A stretch of 64,000 nt of DNA from Zafaria ginkgonis (GTDB lineage: Bacteria > Actinomycetota > Actinomycetes > Actinomycetales > Micrococcaceae). The notes under the pieces were generated by a model. It saw only the letters and a list, made by a program, of their open reading frames with translations, was not told the DNA's origin and did no database searches. Positions 52,445 to 60,511 of the stretch are shown here, piece by piece. Every line of letters begins with the position of its first letter. The stretch's first letter is position 1. The stretch spans positions 141,173 to 205,172 of the forward strand of contig NZ_BAABEO010000026.1 of NCBI RefSeq assembly GCF_039540195.1, in the 5' to 3' direction. Both the position numbers and the translations under genes were made by a program.

Positions 52445-52717
52445 GTTCCGTCCAAACTGGTGCAGTAGGGCCGCCGGAATGTGACCTCCGGCACGATCTC
52501 TACTTCGATGGTGCGCCAAACATGATTGAATTACCATTTACCGCTTCTACTGCTCTTTGTAGAATTGCTAAATTCATCCTCCGCACAAGGGCTTGGCGGC
52601 TTGCTCCGGGGCGCTTCTCCCCGGAAAGGGGCCAGCACAACCACCTGCTTTGCCCGTTCGTCAAAGGACGCTTACACTTCTTCAAGGGCTTTAAGTATCG
52701 CTAAAGGACGGTTGGCC
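52445..52717. promoter_or_regulatory. Divergent regulatory region of the LysR gene and TTT operon
   Basis: A 273-base gap between divergent genes with an A/T-rich core at 52515-52580. TGAATT (52527-52532) is mirrored by AATTCA (52571-52576). LysR proteins usually bind such a region in the presence of the pathway intermediate. No convincing -35/-10 pair was identified. Confidence 0.4.
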
Positions 52718-53659
52718 GTGCTCGATGTAAAAAGGCTGCAGGTGCTCCTGAAGGTGGTGGAAACCGGTTCGGTCAGCGCCGCGGCGGACGAACTGTTCTA
52801 CACTCCTTCCGCCGTCTCCCAGCAACTGCGCAAGCTTGAGGAAGAGGTCGGGCAGCCCCTGCTGCGCAGGCATTCGCGGGGCATGGTTCCGACCGATGCG
52901 GGGCATGTCCTGGCGGGCCATGCCCGGACGATCCTTCGCCAGATGGATGCTGCCGCCGCGGACCTTGCGAGCCTGGCCGGCCTCCATGGCGGCAGCGTCA
53001 GCGTTGGCACGTTCCCCACGGCGGGAGGATCGTTCCTGCCCTTGGTCATCAGCCGTTTTCGCCACGAGTACCCCGCCGTGAAGCTGGATGTGCGCAGCCA
53101 GCGCCTCGAAGGGCTCGTGGACCTGTTGGGGCGCGGCGAGGTGGGGTTGTGCCTGCTGTGGGAATACGCGTGGAACCCCCTCGATCCGAAGGACTTCGAC
53201 CTCACCCCGGTCTTCGACGAGCCCACGGTGCTGGTGGTCGGCAGTGAGCACCGCTTGGCCGACAGGACGCACGTGGCGATGGCCGACCTCAAATCGGAGC
53301 AATGGATCGTGCGCGCCGACGACCACCCCGTCGCGGAAGTCCTTGAACGTTCGTGCCGGGCCGCGGGCTTCACTCCGAGGATCTCGTTCCAGGCCAACGA
53401 CTACCAGGAGGCCCAGGCCATGGTGAGCGTGGGCCTGGGCATCGCCTTGGCACCCTTTTCCGCGGTCGTCAACCACCACCCGGGCGTCAAGGTCCTCTCG
53501 CTCGGCGACGAGGCACCCTCCCGCCGGGTCGTGCTGGCCCAGCGGCACGATCGGGTGCGGGCGCCCGCGGAGGTGGCGTTCCAGTCGCTGCTTATGCAGG
53601 TCGCCGAGGAGTGGCGGCGCGATCTGGAGAACCGCGCGCTGTCCCAGCCGTCCTCCTAG
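52718..53659 (+). CDS. LysR-family transcriptional regulator
   Basis: A 313-residue LysR regulator starting at GTG 52718 (AAAGGA upstream). The helix-turn-helix is in VVETGSVSAAADELFYTPSA followed by VSQQLRKLEEEVG. The two-lobed effector domain begins at GSVSVGTFPTAGG. Divergent from the PrpF-TctC/TctA-TctB operon, it most likely activates that operon in response to a di- or tricarboxylate. The neighbouring MatC-like carrier may also be under its control. Confidence 0.9.
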   Translation: MLDVKRLQVLLKVVETGSVSAAADELFYTPSAVSQQLRKLEEEVGQPLLRRHSRGMVPTDAGHVLAGHARTILRQMDAAAADLASLAGLHGGSVSVGTFPTAGGSFLPLVISRFRHEYPAVKLDVRSQRLEGLVDLLGRGEVGLCLLWEYAWNPLDPKDFDLTPVFDEPTVLVVGSEHRLADRTHVAMADLKSEQWIVRADDHPVAEVLERSCRAAGFTPRISFQANDYQEAQAMVSVGLGIALAPFSAVVNHHPGVKVLSLGDEAPSRRVVLAQRHDRVRAPAEVAFQSLLMQVAEEWRRDLENRALSQPSS

Positions 53660-53733
53660 CCGCCGGCATCGGCGCAGGTCGTTCAGGCTTGTTGCTTGTC
53701 AGTCCCGCCCCAGGCCCGACCGGTGGGCATGGC

Positions 53734-53765
53734 AGCGGCCCGTCATCCGGTGATGGCGGGCCGCT
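53734..53765 (+). terminator. Terminator between convergent LysR and carrier genes
   Basis: AGCGGCCCGTCATC (53734-53747) pairs with GATGGCGGGCCGCT (53752-53765) over 14 bases, including one G-U, with a 4-base loop. Confidence 0.8.
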
Positions 53766-53807
53766 TGCTGCGATGGTTGCTCGCTGGAGCAGTAGAGCTG
53801 CGGTGCC

Positions 53808-55253
53808 TTAGATGAGGCCGGTGGGGACGAGCATGGCCCATGCCAGGACTGGAGCGACCAGGACGACCGCGCCGGCGTAGGTCATCAGCTGGCGGTAGAC
53901 GCGCTGCCTATCGTTCTCGCGGGCGTTGGCGACGACCAGCGCCCCATCGGTGGAGAAGGGGGAGACGTCCACGACGGTGGCGGCAATGGCCAGTGCGGCC
54001 ACCGTGCCGGAGGCACTTAGGGAACTGGTGGCCAGCAGCGGACCGGCCAGCGGGATGAAAGCCGTCAGCAGGGCGGTGGAGGAGGCGAACGCCGAGCCGA
54101 TGCCGATCACGTAGCAGAGGACCAGCGCAACCAGCAGCGGTGCGCCCAGGGCCAGGGCCTGCTCGGCCAGGGTGTCGATCACTCCCACGTGCTGGAGCAG
54201 GGAGACGTAGGTGATCATGCCGGCGACCAGCAGGACCGTGGACCAGGAGATCCCGCCGATGAAGGTGTGGTGCTCCTTGATGTTGACCAGTGCCAGCAGG
54301 AGGCCCGCGGAGAGGGCGACGAAACCGATCGGCATGTGGAACCCGAGCGTGCACACGAGCATCACGGCGATCAGCGCCAGGGTCAGGATCTGCTGGCCGT
54401 GGGGGCGGGTGGAACGGGCGGCATCGATGTCGGCGTGCTGGCCGCCGTGGGCGTCGCGGAGCTTGCCCAGGAGGGCGAACGTGATGATGGTCAGGGCGGA
54501 GAGGATGAGGTTGAGCGTGAAGCTGGCGGCGAAGAGCGCCCCGCGGGAGATCGGGAAGCCGTTCTCCAAGGCGATGTCGTGCACCAGCACCCCGGCCACC
54601 GACAGCGGGGAGAAGCCGCCGGCGTGGGCCCCGTTGATGATGAACGCGCCCATCAGAACGGGATGGAGGCGCGATTCGTAGGCGAATCCGATGGCTGCCG
54701 GCGCCAGCAGGGCGACGGCGGCGGGGGAGAAGGTGCCCAGGGCGGTCAACATCGCGGCGATCAGGAAGAACACCCACGGCAGCAGCATCGTCCTGCCCCT
54801 GACCAGGCGCACGCAGGCCTGGACGACGATGTCGATGGTGCCGTTCCTTTGGGCCATGCTGAAGAAGTAGGTGACGCCGATGATCGTCAGCACGATGCTG
54901 GCGGGGAACTCCGCAAGGATTTCCTTGTCGCTCATTCCGAGCATGAAGTAGCCGACGCCGAAGGAAGCGACCAGGCCCATCACGCCGATATTCAGGGGCC
55001 ATTTCGTCGCGACGACGAACATGGCGACGAGGATGACGAGCGGAATGATCTGGACCGCGGTCATAGACGGCTCCGCACTGGGACCGGAATCAAAAACCCC
55101 GCGGATCAACACCCACACGAGGAGCCCCAGCACCCCGAGACCCGCGCCCATCCACATCAGCATACGGCGGCGGCCACGGGACGCGACAGGTGCCGCATCC
55201 CCATCCTTGGCGCCCGCCTCGGGGGCCTCAGTGTCACGGATGGTCTCGGTCAT
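53808..55253 (-). CDS. MatC/SLC13-like dicarboxylate carrier
   Basis: A 481-residue membrane carrier. After a hydrophilic N-terminal tail of about 30 residues come eleven to twelve hydrophobic segments. The region IGVMGLVASFGVGYFMLG, PASIVLTIIGVTYFFSMAQRNG resembles the MatC N-terminal (malonate/dicarboxylate) family. FSPLSVAGVLVHDIA and VDVSPFSTDGALVVANA look like the paired re-entrant motifs of ion-transporter-superfamily carriers. ATG 55253 is set by AAGGAG. The setting near a TTT importer suggests organic-acid uptake; the substrate is unproven. Confidence 0.83.
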   Translation of the reverse strand: MTETIRDTEAPEAGAKDGDAAPVASRGRRRMLMWMGAGLGVLGLLVWVLIRGVFDSGPSAEPSMTAVQIIPLVILVAMFVVATKWPLNIGVMGLVASFGVGYFMLGMSDKEILAEFPASIVLTIIGVTYFFSMAQRNGTIDIVVQACVRLVRGRTMLLPWVFFLIAAMLTALGTFSPAAVALLAPAAIGFAYESRLHPVLMGAFIINGAHAGGFSPLSVAGVLVHDIALENGFPISRGALFAASFTLNLILSALTIITFALLGKLRDAHGGQHADIDAARSTRPHGQQILTLALIAVMLVCTLGFHMPIGFVALSAGLLLALVNIKEHHTFIGGISWSTVLLVAGMITYVSLLQHVGVIDTLAEQALALGAPLLVALVLCYVIGIGSAFASSTALLTAFIPLAGPLLATSSLSASGTVAALAIAATVVDVSPFSTDGALVVANARENDRQRVYRQLMTYAGAVVLVAPVLAWAMLVPTGLI

Positions 55254-55785
55254 GGTGGTCTCCTTGGAGATTGCCTCCCTGAAAGAGGCGGGAAATATCT
55301 GGTAACGCCCTGAAGAAGAGGGCGGAGAGGGCTGAAGGAGCCCTCCGGCAAGGGGTGGGCGTGCCCTTGTTCCCCACAAAGGACAGGAGCCGGGGCCGGG
55401 GCCGCCGTCTTCGCCGTCTCCGCGGTACCTTGCGACGACCGCGATCTGCGGGGCCGCAGCCTTGGAAGGCGGCTATACAAGAGCTTGAGCCACATCACAC
55501 ATTAAGGCAATGTTGAGATGATTCATCACTCTGTAGACATGCTTAAATCACGACCGATTGCCGCGCTTCAGGGCGGGTCAAGACATCCTTCTTAGGGCAA
55601 GATGCTGGGCGGACTTTGGGAAGGGGAATTTTCGGCGGGGGAGTGGCGTTTCTCACCCAGGGCATGTAGCGTGGAACTTGTGATTGGGAAATCCCAATAG
55701 GAATTTCCCGGTCCGCGGACAATGCAGCAGCCTGGCTTTCCGGCCGGCGACGCTGCGCTAACGAGACTGAGAGGAGGTGGGTTTG
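55254..55785. other. Intergenic region between the carrier gene and the small-ORF cluster
   Basis: A 532-base stretch with no supported gene. It must hold the carrier promoter (minus strand) and a promoter for the small ORFs (plus strand). The only clear structure is a dyad at 55683-55698, arms ATTGGGA and TCCCAAT around AA, lying 88 bases before the first small ORF. The part around 55495-55560 is A/T-rich, unlike the surrounding chromosome. Confidence 0.45.
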
Positions 55786-55890
55786 ATGATCGACATGATC
55801 GCTTTCGAGGGAGTGTTTACCGCTCCGACCGGCCCAGGCCGACGTATCCGTGCCATCATCCCCGCCTCCGGAGCAGCGCACCGCTGCTAG
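55786..55890 (+). CDS. Small ORF 1 upstream of fhs (34 aa)
   Basis: ATG 55786 follows a very strong GAGGAGGTGG ribosome site. The peptide starts MIDMIAFEGVFTAPTGPGRR and ends GAAHRC. No family recognised. The ribosome site and its place at the head of three consecutive short ORFs support translation. Protein-level conservation could not be checked. Confidence 0.45.
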   Translation: MIDMIAFEGVFTAPTGPGRRIRAIIPASGAAHRC

Positions 55891-55970
55891 CGCGTTCAGA
55901 GTAGTCCGTCGCGGACGCTGCTCCCGAGGCCCCTGGTTTCAGAGGACCCTCCCAAGGAAGAGCAGCCATC

Positions 55971-56147
55971 ATGTCCACGAACACCCACTCCCTCATCTCG
56001 GGTCAGCCTTTTTCCGCGGAACTGATCTTCGCCGGGCCCGAGACGCTCAATGTCCGCTCACAAAGCGGCGTGAACGGCTCCCGGCAATCGTCCCCCGCTG
56101 CGGCCACGGTCCGCACTCCTTCCGCCTTCGCGCAGCAGGGGAGGTGA
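55971..56147 (+). CDS. Small ORF 2 upstream of fhs (58 aa)
   Basis: ATG 55971 follows AAGGAAG by eight to nine bases. The peptide starts MSTNTHSLISGQPFSAELIF and is Ser/Ala/Gln-rich, ending FAQQGR. Its stop overlaps the next ORF start (TGATG), typical of coupled translation. No family recognised. Confidence 0.45.
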   Translation: MSTNTHSLISGQPFSAELIFAGPETLNVRSQSGVNGSRQSSPAAATVRTPSAFAQQGR

Positions 56148-56278
56148 TGACAGTGAAGCGCCAGTCCAGCAAGCGGAACCAGGCCGCCCCGAAGTGGTGG
56201 AACACCAGTTACAACCCCGAGCCGCGCCTCCGCGACGAGACCCAGATTCCGGTCCAGATGCTCCTGCGTGTCAGGTAG
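56147..56278 (+). CDS. Small ORF 3 upstream of fhs (43 aa, ends LLRVR)
   Basis: A basic peptide beginning MTVKRQSSKRNQAAPKWWN and ending IPVQMLLRVR just before TAG. GTG 56153 is better spaced from the GGGGAGG site than ATG 56147 and may be the real start. The last codons fall in a 17-base direct repeat shared with small ORF 4. The final Arg-Val-Arg resembles the charged-x-charged motif that stalls ribosomes with macrolides in known leader peptides. That link is speculative. Confidence 0.45.
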   Translation: MTVKRQSSKRNQAAPKWWNTSYNPEPRLRDETQIPVQMLLRVR

Positions 56279-56508
56279 GAGCGGGATTGGGGGAATTTAT
56301 CCACGGATTTGGATTTCTCACAAAACCTAGTGGTGCAAGTCACATCTACCGTGTAGAGTAAAACGCGTGATTGGGGGAGGCCCGGTGAGGACACTCCGGT
56401 CCACAGCGAAAACGCAGCCGGCCAGCAACGTAGCTGGGCGGTGGGGACACCCAAAAGAAATGGGTGGGACGAAGGGATGTTGTTCCTGACGCAGATGCTC
56501 CTGCGTGT
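56255..56508 (+). repeat. Direct repeat pair encoding QMLLRV
   Basis: CAGATGCTCCTGCGTGT occurs at 56255-56271 and again at 56492-56508, 237 bases apart. In each case it is read in the frame that encodes Gln-Met-Leu-Leu-Arg-Val near the end of a short ORF, followed within a few bases by a stop. Confidence 0.8.
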
Positions 56509-56518
56509 TGGCAGGTGA
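56477..56518 (+). CDS. Candidate 13-residue leader peptide (small ORF 4)
   Basis: ATG 56477 to TGA 56518 encodes MLFLTQMLLRVGR. The start has only a weak GGTGGGA site eight bases upstream; GTG 56441 in the same frame is an alternative. Its last codons form the 5' arm of the hairpin at 56498-56558, so a translating ribosome would open that hairpin. This layout is typical of regulatory leader peptides. Confidence 0.4.
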   Translation: MLFLTQMLLRVGR

Positions 56519-56558
56519 GCGGTCCGCAAGGATCCTCGAACCGGCCAACACGCAGGAG
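56498..56558 (+). promoter_or_regulatory. Hairpin sequestering an AGGAGG ribosome site
   Basis: CTCCTGCGTGTTGGC (56498-56512) and GCCAACACGCAGGAG (56544-56558) are exact complements, a 15-base stem with a 31-base loop that has its own CGGT/ACCG pairing. The 3' arm contains most of the AGGAGGA site (56554-56560) placed 4 bases before ATG 56564. The site should be hidden unless the 5' arm is occupied. Confidence 0.65.
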
Positions 56559-56589
56559 GAACTATGGAACCGCCCACTGCGCCCATCAC

Positions 56590-56618
56590 AAAGCCCGCCG
56601 GCCACCCCGGCGGGCTTT
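56590..56618 (+). terminator. Intrinsic terminator ahead of fhs
   Basis: AAAGCCCGCCGG (56590-56601) and CCGGCGGGCTTT (56607-56618) form a perfect 12-base stem with a 5-base loop, ending in TTT and then GTCGTGTT. It lies within the frame that opens at ATG 56564 and 147 bases before fhs, so it would stop leader transcripts before the enzyme gene. Confidence 0.8.
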
Positions 56619-56765
56619 GTCGTGTTATCCCCACTGACGTTCCGCGGGCGTGTGGCGCCGCTGCCCCCGCGCAGGCGAACTCTGCTGGTAGCTTGGGTCG
56701 CAACGGCGCCGAAGCCGGGCACCGTTTTCCATCGACGCGGCTGGAAACCGGAAAGGCGGGGGCAG

Positions 56766-58454
56766 ATGGCAACAGCATCGGCCACGGGCAACAGCGACCT
56801 CGACATCGCAGGGCAGGCCGTTATGCGGCCCATCGAAGAGATCGCCGCGGCCGCCGGAATCCCCGCCGATGCCCTGGAGCTCTACGGGCGGTACAAGGCC
56901 AAGGTGGACCCGTCCAGGCTGCCGCCGGTGCCGGGCAAGTCCCCGGGCCGGGTCGTGCTGGTCAGCGCGATGTCCCCGACCCCGGCCGGCGAAGGCAAGT
57001 CCACCGTCACCGTGGGCCTCGGGGACGCGATCGCGGCCACCGGACGGCGCACCGTCATTGCCCTGCGCGAACCCTCGCTGGGCCCGGTGTTCGGGCTCAA
57101 GGGCGGGGCCACCGGCGGCGGCCACGCCCAGGTGCTGCCGATGGAGGACATCAACCTCCACTTCACCGGCGACTTCCATGCCATCACCAGTGCCAACAAC
57201 CTGCTCGCCGCGCTGATCGACAACCACCTCCAGCAGGGCAACGAGCTCGGGATCGACCCCCGCCGCATCACCTTCAAGCGCGTCCTGGACATGAACGACC
57301 GCGCCCTGAGGGAGATCGTGATCGGCCTGGGCGGCACGAGCGGGGGCGTCCCGCGCCAGGACGGCTTCGACATCACCGTTGCCTCCGAGGTCATGGCGGT
57401 CTTCTGCCTGGCCCGGGACCGGACCGACCTCAAGGAGCGGCTGGGAGCGATCACGGTCGGGCACACCCGCGAGGGCCGCCCGGTGACCGCCGGCGACCTC
57501 GGGGCCGCCGGGGCGATGGCCCTGCTGCTGCGCGACGCGTTCAAGCCCAACCTCGTCCAGACCATCGACGGCACCCCGGCGCTGGTGCACGGCGGACCGT
57601 TCGCGAACATCGCCCACGGCTGCAACTCCGTGGTCGCCACCGAGACGGCCCGCGGGCTGGCGGACATCGTGGTCACGGAGGCCGGGTTCGGCGCGGACCT
57701 GGGCGCCGAGAAGTTCATCGACATCAAGGCGCGGCTCGCCGGCTGCCAGCCCTCCGCCGTCGTGGTGGTGGCGACCGTGCGGGCGCTGAAGATGCACGGC
57801 GGCGTGCCCAAGGACCGGCTGGGAGAGCCGGACGACGCCGCGCTGCGCGCCGGCCTGGCCAATCTGGAGCGGCACGTGGGCAACGTGCGCCGGTTCGGGA
57901 TCGAGCCGGTGGTGGCGATCAACCGCTTCGCGACGGACAGCGAGGCCGAGTTGGACCTGGTGGCACAGTGGTGCGCCGGGCGCGGGGTGGCCGTGGCCGT
58001 GGCCGACGTGTGGGCCCGCGGCGGGGCCGGCGGAGCCGAGCTGGCCACCCGGGTGCTGGAGGTCCTGGACCGGGGGCAGGAGGCGCACCCGCTGTACCCG
58101 CTGGGGCTGGACGTGGCGGAGAAGATCGAGACGGTGGTGCGCAAGGTCTACGGCGGGGGCGCGGTGGAGTACTCCGTCCAGGCCCTCCGCCGGCTGGCGG
58201 AGATCCACGAGGCCGGGCTGGACGGGCTGCCGGTGTGCATGGCCAAGACCCAGTACTCGTTCTCCGACAACGCCTCCCTGCTCGGCGCCCCCGAGGGGTT
58301 CACGCTGCACGTGAGGGACCTGATCCCGAAGACCGGAGCCGGCTTCATCGTGGTGCTGACCGGCGCCGTGATGACCATGCCCGGGCTGCCGAAGGACCCC
58401 GCGGCGCTGCGCATGGACGTGGACGGCGCCGGTCGCGCCGTCGGGCTCTTCTAG
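56766..58454 (+). CDS. fhs: Formate-tetrahydrofolate ligase
   Basis: A 562-residue enzyme that joins formate to tetrahydrofolate with ATP, feeding one-carbon metabolism. The P-loop SPTPAGEGKSTVTVGLGDA is near residue 75. EPSLGPVFGLKGGATGGGHAQV and the C-terminal FIVVLTGAVMTMPGLPKDPAAL are family signatures. ATG 56766 begins MATASATGNSDLDIAGQAV. Transcription probably has to pass, or start after, the terminator at 56590. Its stop overlaps the convergent ABC gene. Confidence 0.96.
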   Translation: MATASATGNSDLDIAGQAVMRPIEEIAAAAGIPADALELYGRYKAKVDPSRLPPVPGKSPGRVVLVSAMSPTPAGEGKSTVTVGLGDAIAATGRRTVIALREPSLGPVFGLKGGATGGGHAQVLPMEDINLHFTGDFHAITSANNLLAALIDNHLQQGNELGIDPRRITFKRVLDMNDRALREIVIGLGGTSGGVPRQDGFDITVASEVMAVFCLARDRTDLKERLGAITVGHTREGRPVTAGDLGAAGAMALLLRDAFKPNLVQTIDGTPALVHGGPFANIAHGCNSVVATETARGLADIVVTEAGFGADLGAEKFIDIKARLAGCQPSAVVVVATVRALKMHGGVPKDRLGEPDDAALRAGLANLERHVGNVRRFGIEPVVAINRFATDSEAELDLVAQWCAGRGVAVAVADVWARGGAGGAELATRVLEVLDRGQEAHPLYPLGLDVAEKIETVVRKVYGGGAVEYSVQALRRLAEIHEAGLDGLPVCMAKTQYSFSDNASLLGAPEGFTLHVRDLIPKTGAGFIVVLTGAVMTMPGLPKDPAALRMDVDGAGRAVGLF

Positions 58455-59155
58455 GCCGACGCCGACGCCCCGGCGGGCACCGCGGGGGCGAGCCGCCCTC
58501 CGTGCATGGTGGCGACGGCGTCCGTGAGCGGAATGTACTCGGTGTCGTGCGTGACCATCACGGTCGCCAGACCGAAGTCCCGCGTCGCCCGGGCCAGCAG
58601 GGCAACGATGGCCGCCGAGCGCTCGTGGTCCAGCGCCGCCGTCGGCTCGTCCACCAGCAGCACCTGCGGCGAGCCCATCAGCGCGCGGGCGATGTTGACC
58701 CGCTGCCGCTGGCCGCCGGAGAGCTGGTGCGGGCGGCGGTGCGAGGACTCCGCCAAGCCCACGACCTCCAGCAGCTCCAGCGCCCGGGCGCGCGAGGCGG
58801 CCGGGGAGGCCCCGCGCAGGTGCGCCGCGATCTGCAACTGCTCCACCGCGGTGAGGGACCCGAGGAGGTTGGGCTGCTGGAAGACGATGCCGATCCGCTC
58901 CAGGCGCAGCCGCGCCCGCTCCCGAGGCGCAAGCTCCGCGACGTCCGTCCCGCCGACCGCAACGCGCCCGGAGGTGGGCCGGGTCAGGGCGGCGGCGACG
59001 GCCAGCAGGGACGACTTTCCGGATCCGGACGGCCCGGCCAGGGAGAGGATCCGCCCGGCGTCGACGTCCAGGTCGACGCGGTCCAGCGCGCGCAGGGTCC
59101 CCTCCCCGTCCGGATAGTCGAGGACGACGTCGGTGAGGCTGAGTGCGGGGGTCAT
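58451..59155 (-). CDS. ABC transporter ATP-binding protein (LolD/MacB type)
   Basis: A 234-residue ATPase with Walker A GPSGSGKSSLL, signature LSGGQRQRVNIARAL, Walker B VLLVDEPTAAL and H-loop VMVTHDTEYI. Pairing with the FtsX-like permease encoded upstream (73-base gap) makes a MacB-type exporter or mechanotransmission complex. These often handle antibiotics, peptides or lipids. It is divergent from a two-component system that likely controls it. Confidence 0.93.
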   Translation of the reverse strand: MTPALSLTDVVLDYPDGEGTLRALDRVDLDVDAGRILSLAGPSGSGKSSLLAVAAALTRPTSGRVAVGGTDVAELAPRERARLRLERIGIVFQQPNLLGSLTAVEQLQIAAHLRGASPAASRARALELLEVVGLAESSHRRPHQLSGGQRQRVNIARALMGSPQVLLVDEPTAALDHERSAAIVALLARATRDFGLATVMVTHDTEYIPLTDAVATMHGGRLAPAVPAGASASA

Positions 59156-59228
59156 GGAGACGCCTTTCGGGACGGGGAAGGGGTCGGGGGGCGGGGAAGG
59201 GGATGGCGTGGTGGTCGGGGAGGGGCGC

Positions 59229-60317
59229 TCAGCTGCCGCCGAGCGCGGTCAGCGGATCCACCCGGGCCACGCGGCGGACCGCCAGCAGGGCGCCGGCCAG
59301 GCCGAGCAGGACGACTCCGGCGACGGGCAGGAGCGTGGTCGCCGGGGTAAGCAGGAACGGTGCGGCCTGCCCGGCGGCGAGCCCGCCGAGGATGCCGACC
59401 GCCCCGCCGGCGGCGGCGCCGGAGGCCAGCACGATCGTGGCCTGCGCCAGCGCGTCGCGCAGCAGGTAGCCGTCGGATCCGCCCAGCGCCTTGAGCACGG
59501 CGATGTCGCGGGTGCGCTGGATGGTCCACACGCTCAGGAACGCCACGATGACCAGGGCGGAGATCCCGTACAGGAACGCCTGCATCAGCACCAGCGACCC
59601 GTTCTCGCTCTTGTAGGACCCCAGCGCCTGGAAGGCGCCGCTGACGCTCGTCGTTGTGGTGTGCGCGTCCGCGTTGGCGAGCCGGGCGGCGGTGCCGTCC
59701 GCGTCCCCATCTGCCAGTTCGACGGCGATGGCCGTGGCGACCGGGCCGCCGGCGGCGTCGGACAGGTGGGCCACCGCCTGCCACGATTCCAGCGAGATCC
59801 ACACGACCGGGGTGTGGGAGTACCACTGGTCATCGACCACCGCCGAGACGGTGAAGGGGATCCCGCCGAGTTCGATGCGCTCGCCGATCCCGGCGCCCGC
59901 GTCCTCCGCGGCCGTGCGGCTGAGCACCACCGATCCGTCGGCGACGGGGGCCGGGGCCAGCCGTCCACCGGCGCCGAACACCGCCACGTTGGCGGTCCCC
60001 TCGGCGGTCATTCGGGTCTGGCTGACGCCGAACGGCTCGGCATGCCCCACCCCGTCCGCCTGCCGCCACCGGAGCGCCTGGTCGGCGGTGACCTGCGAGT
60101 CGGTGAACGAGGCCTTGGGGGACCCGCCCGCCGGCGCCCCGAAGGCGACGGCATCGGCGGTGACGCCCAGGGCCCGGATGGCAGAGACGGACTGGTTGCC
60201 CAGGCCGGCCGTCAGCCCGGACAACAGGACCAGCAGCACGGTGATGAGGGCGACGACGCCCGCCATGAGCAGGAAACGGCCCCTTGCGAACCGGATGTCC
60301 CGCAGTGCCAAAAACAC
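59229..60317 (-). CDS. FtsX/MacB-like ABC transporter permease
   Basis: A 362-residue permease. It has an N-terminal helix (FLLMAGVVALITVLLVLLSG), a large external domain of about 200 residues, and three C-terminal helices with the FtsX-family segment RTRDIAVLKALGGSDGYLL. GTG 60317 follows AAAGGAAG. It forms the exporter with the ATPase encoded downstream. Confidence 0.9.
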   Translation of the reverse strand: MFLALRDIRFARGRFLLMAGVVALITVLLVLLSGLTAGLGNQSVSAIRALGVTADAVAFGAPAGGSPKASFTDSQVTADQALRWRQADGVGHAEPFGVSQTRMTAEGTANVAVFGAGGRLAPAPVADGSVVLSRTAAEDAGAGIGERIELGGIPFTVSAVVDDQWYSHTPVVWISLESWQAVAHLSDAAGGPVATAIAVELADGDADGTAARLANADAHTTTTSVSGAFQALGSYKSENGSLVLMQAFLYGISALVIVAFLSVWTIQRTRDIAVLKALGGSDGYLLRDALAQATIVLASGAAAGGAVGILGGLAAGQAAPFLLTPATTLLPVAGVVLLGLAGALLAVRRVARVDPLTALGGS

Positions 60318-60511
60318 GATGCTTCCTTTCAGTCGGAAGAGTGGAGAGATCGAGGATGTCGGATCCCGGTTTTCCGGGCCACCACCAGCCTTCCGCCGAT
60401 CGGCGCGGCGGACATCGTGGAACCGGTTGGTTCCGCGCCGGCAAAGGGTTGGTCCCGGAGTCAACCGATCGGTTGACGCCCGCGGCCGGAGCGATCGCTA
60501 CGCTGGTGTGC

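Noticed and set aside
48269..52468. Long plus-strand open frames opposite the TctA-TctB and PrpF-TctC genes
   Set aside because: Gly/Asp/Gln-rich antisense shadows of recognisable transporter genes; no ribosome sites or domains.
56340..56520. RNase P, SRP or 6S RNA in the structured leader
   Set aside because: The G-rich segments first suggested a housekeeping RNA, but the universal conserved blocks of these RNAs are absent.
56279..56765. ZTP (pfl) or tetrahydrofolate riboswitch upstream of fhs
   Set aside because: ZTP riboswitches often precede fhs, but the conserved CCGCCTGGGC core and partner stem were not found on the plus strand. Nothing matched a tetrahydrofolate riboswitch.
56564..59350. 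A very long plus-strand open frame (over 900 codons) from ATG 56564
   Set aside because: Beyond the leader region it runs through fhs and the antisense of the ABC genes in another frame, with the Arg/Gly/Pro-rich composition of a GC-driven shadow. Only its first codons may matter, as part of the leader.
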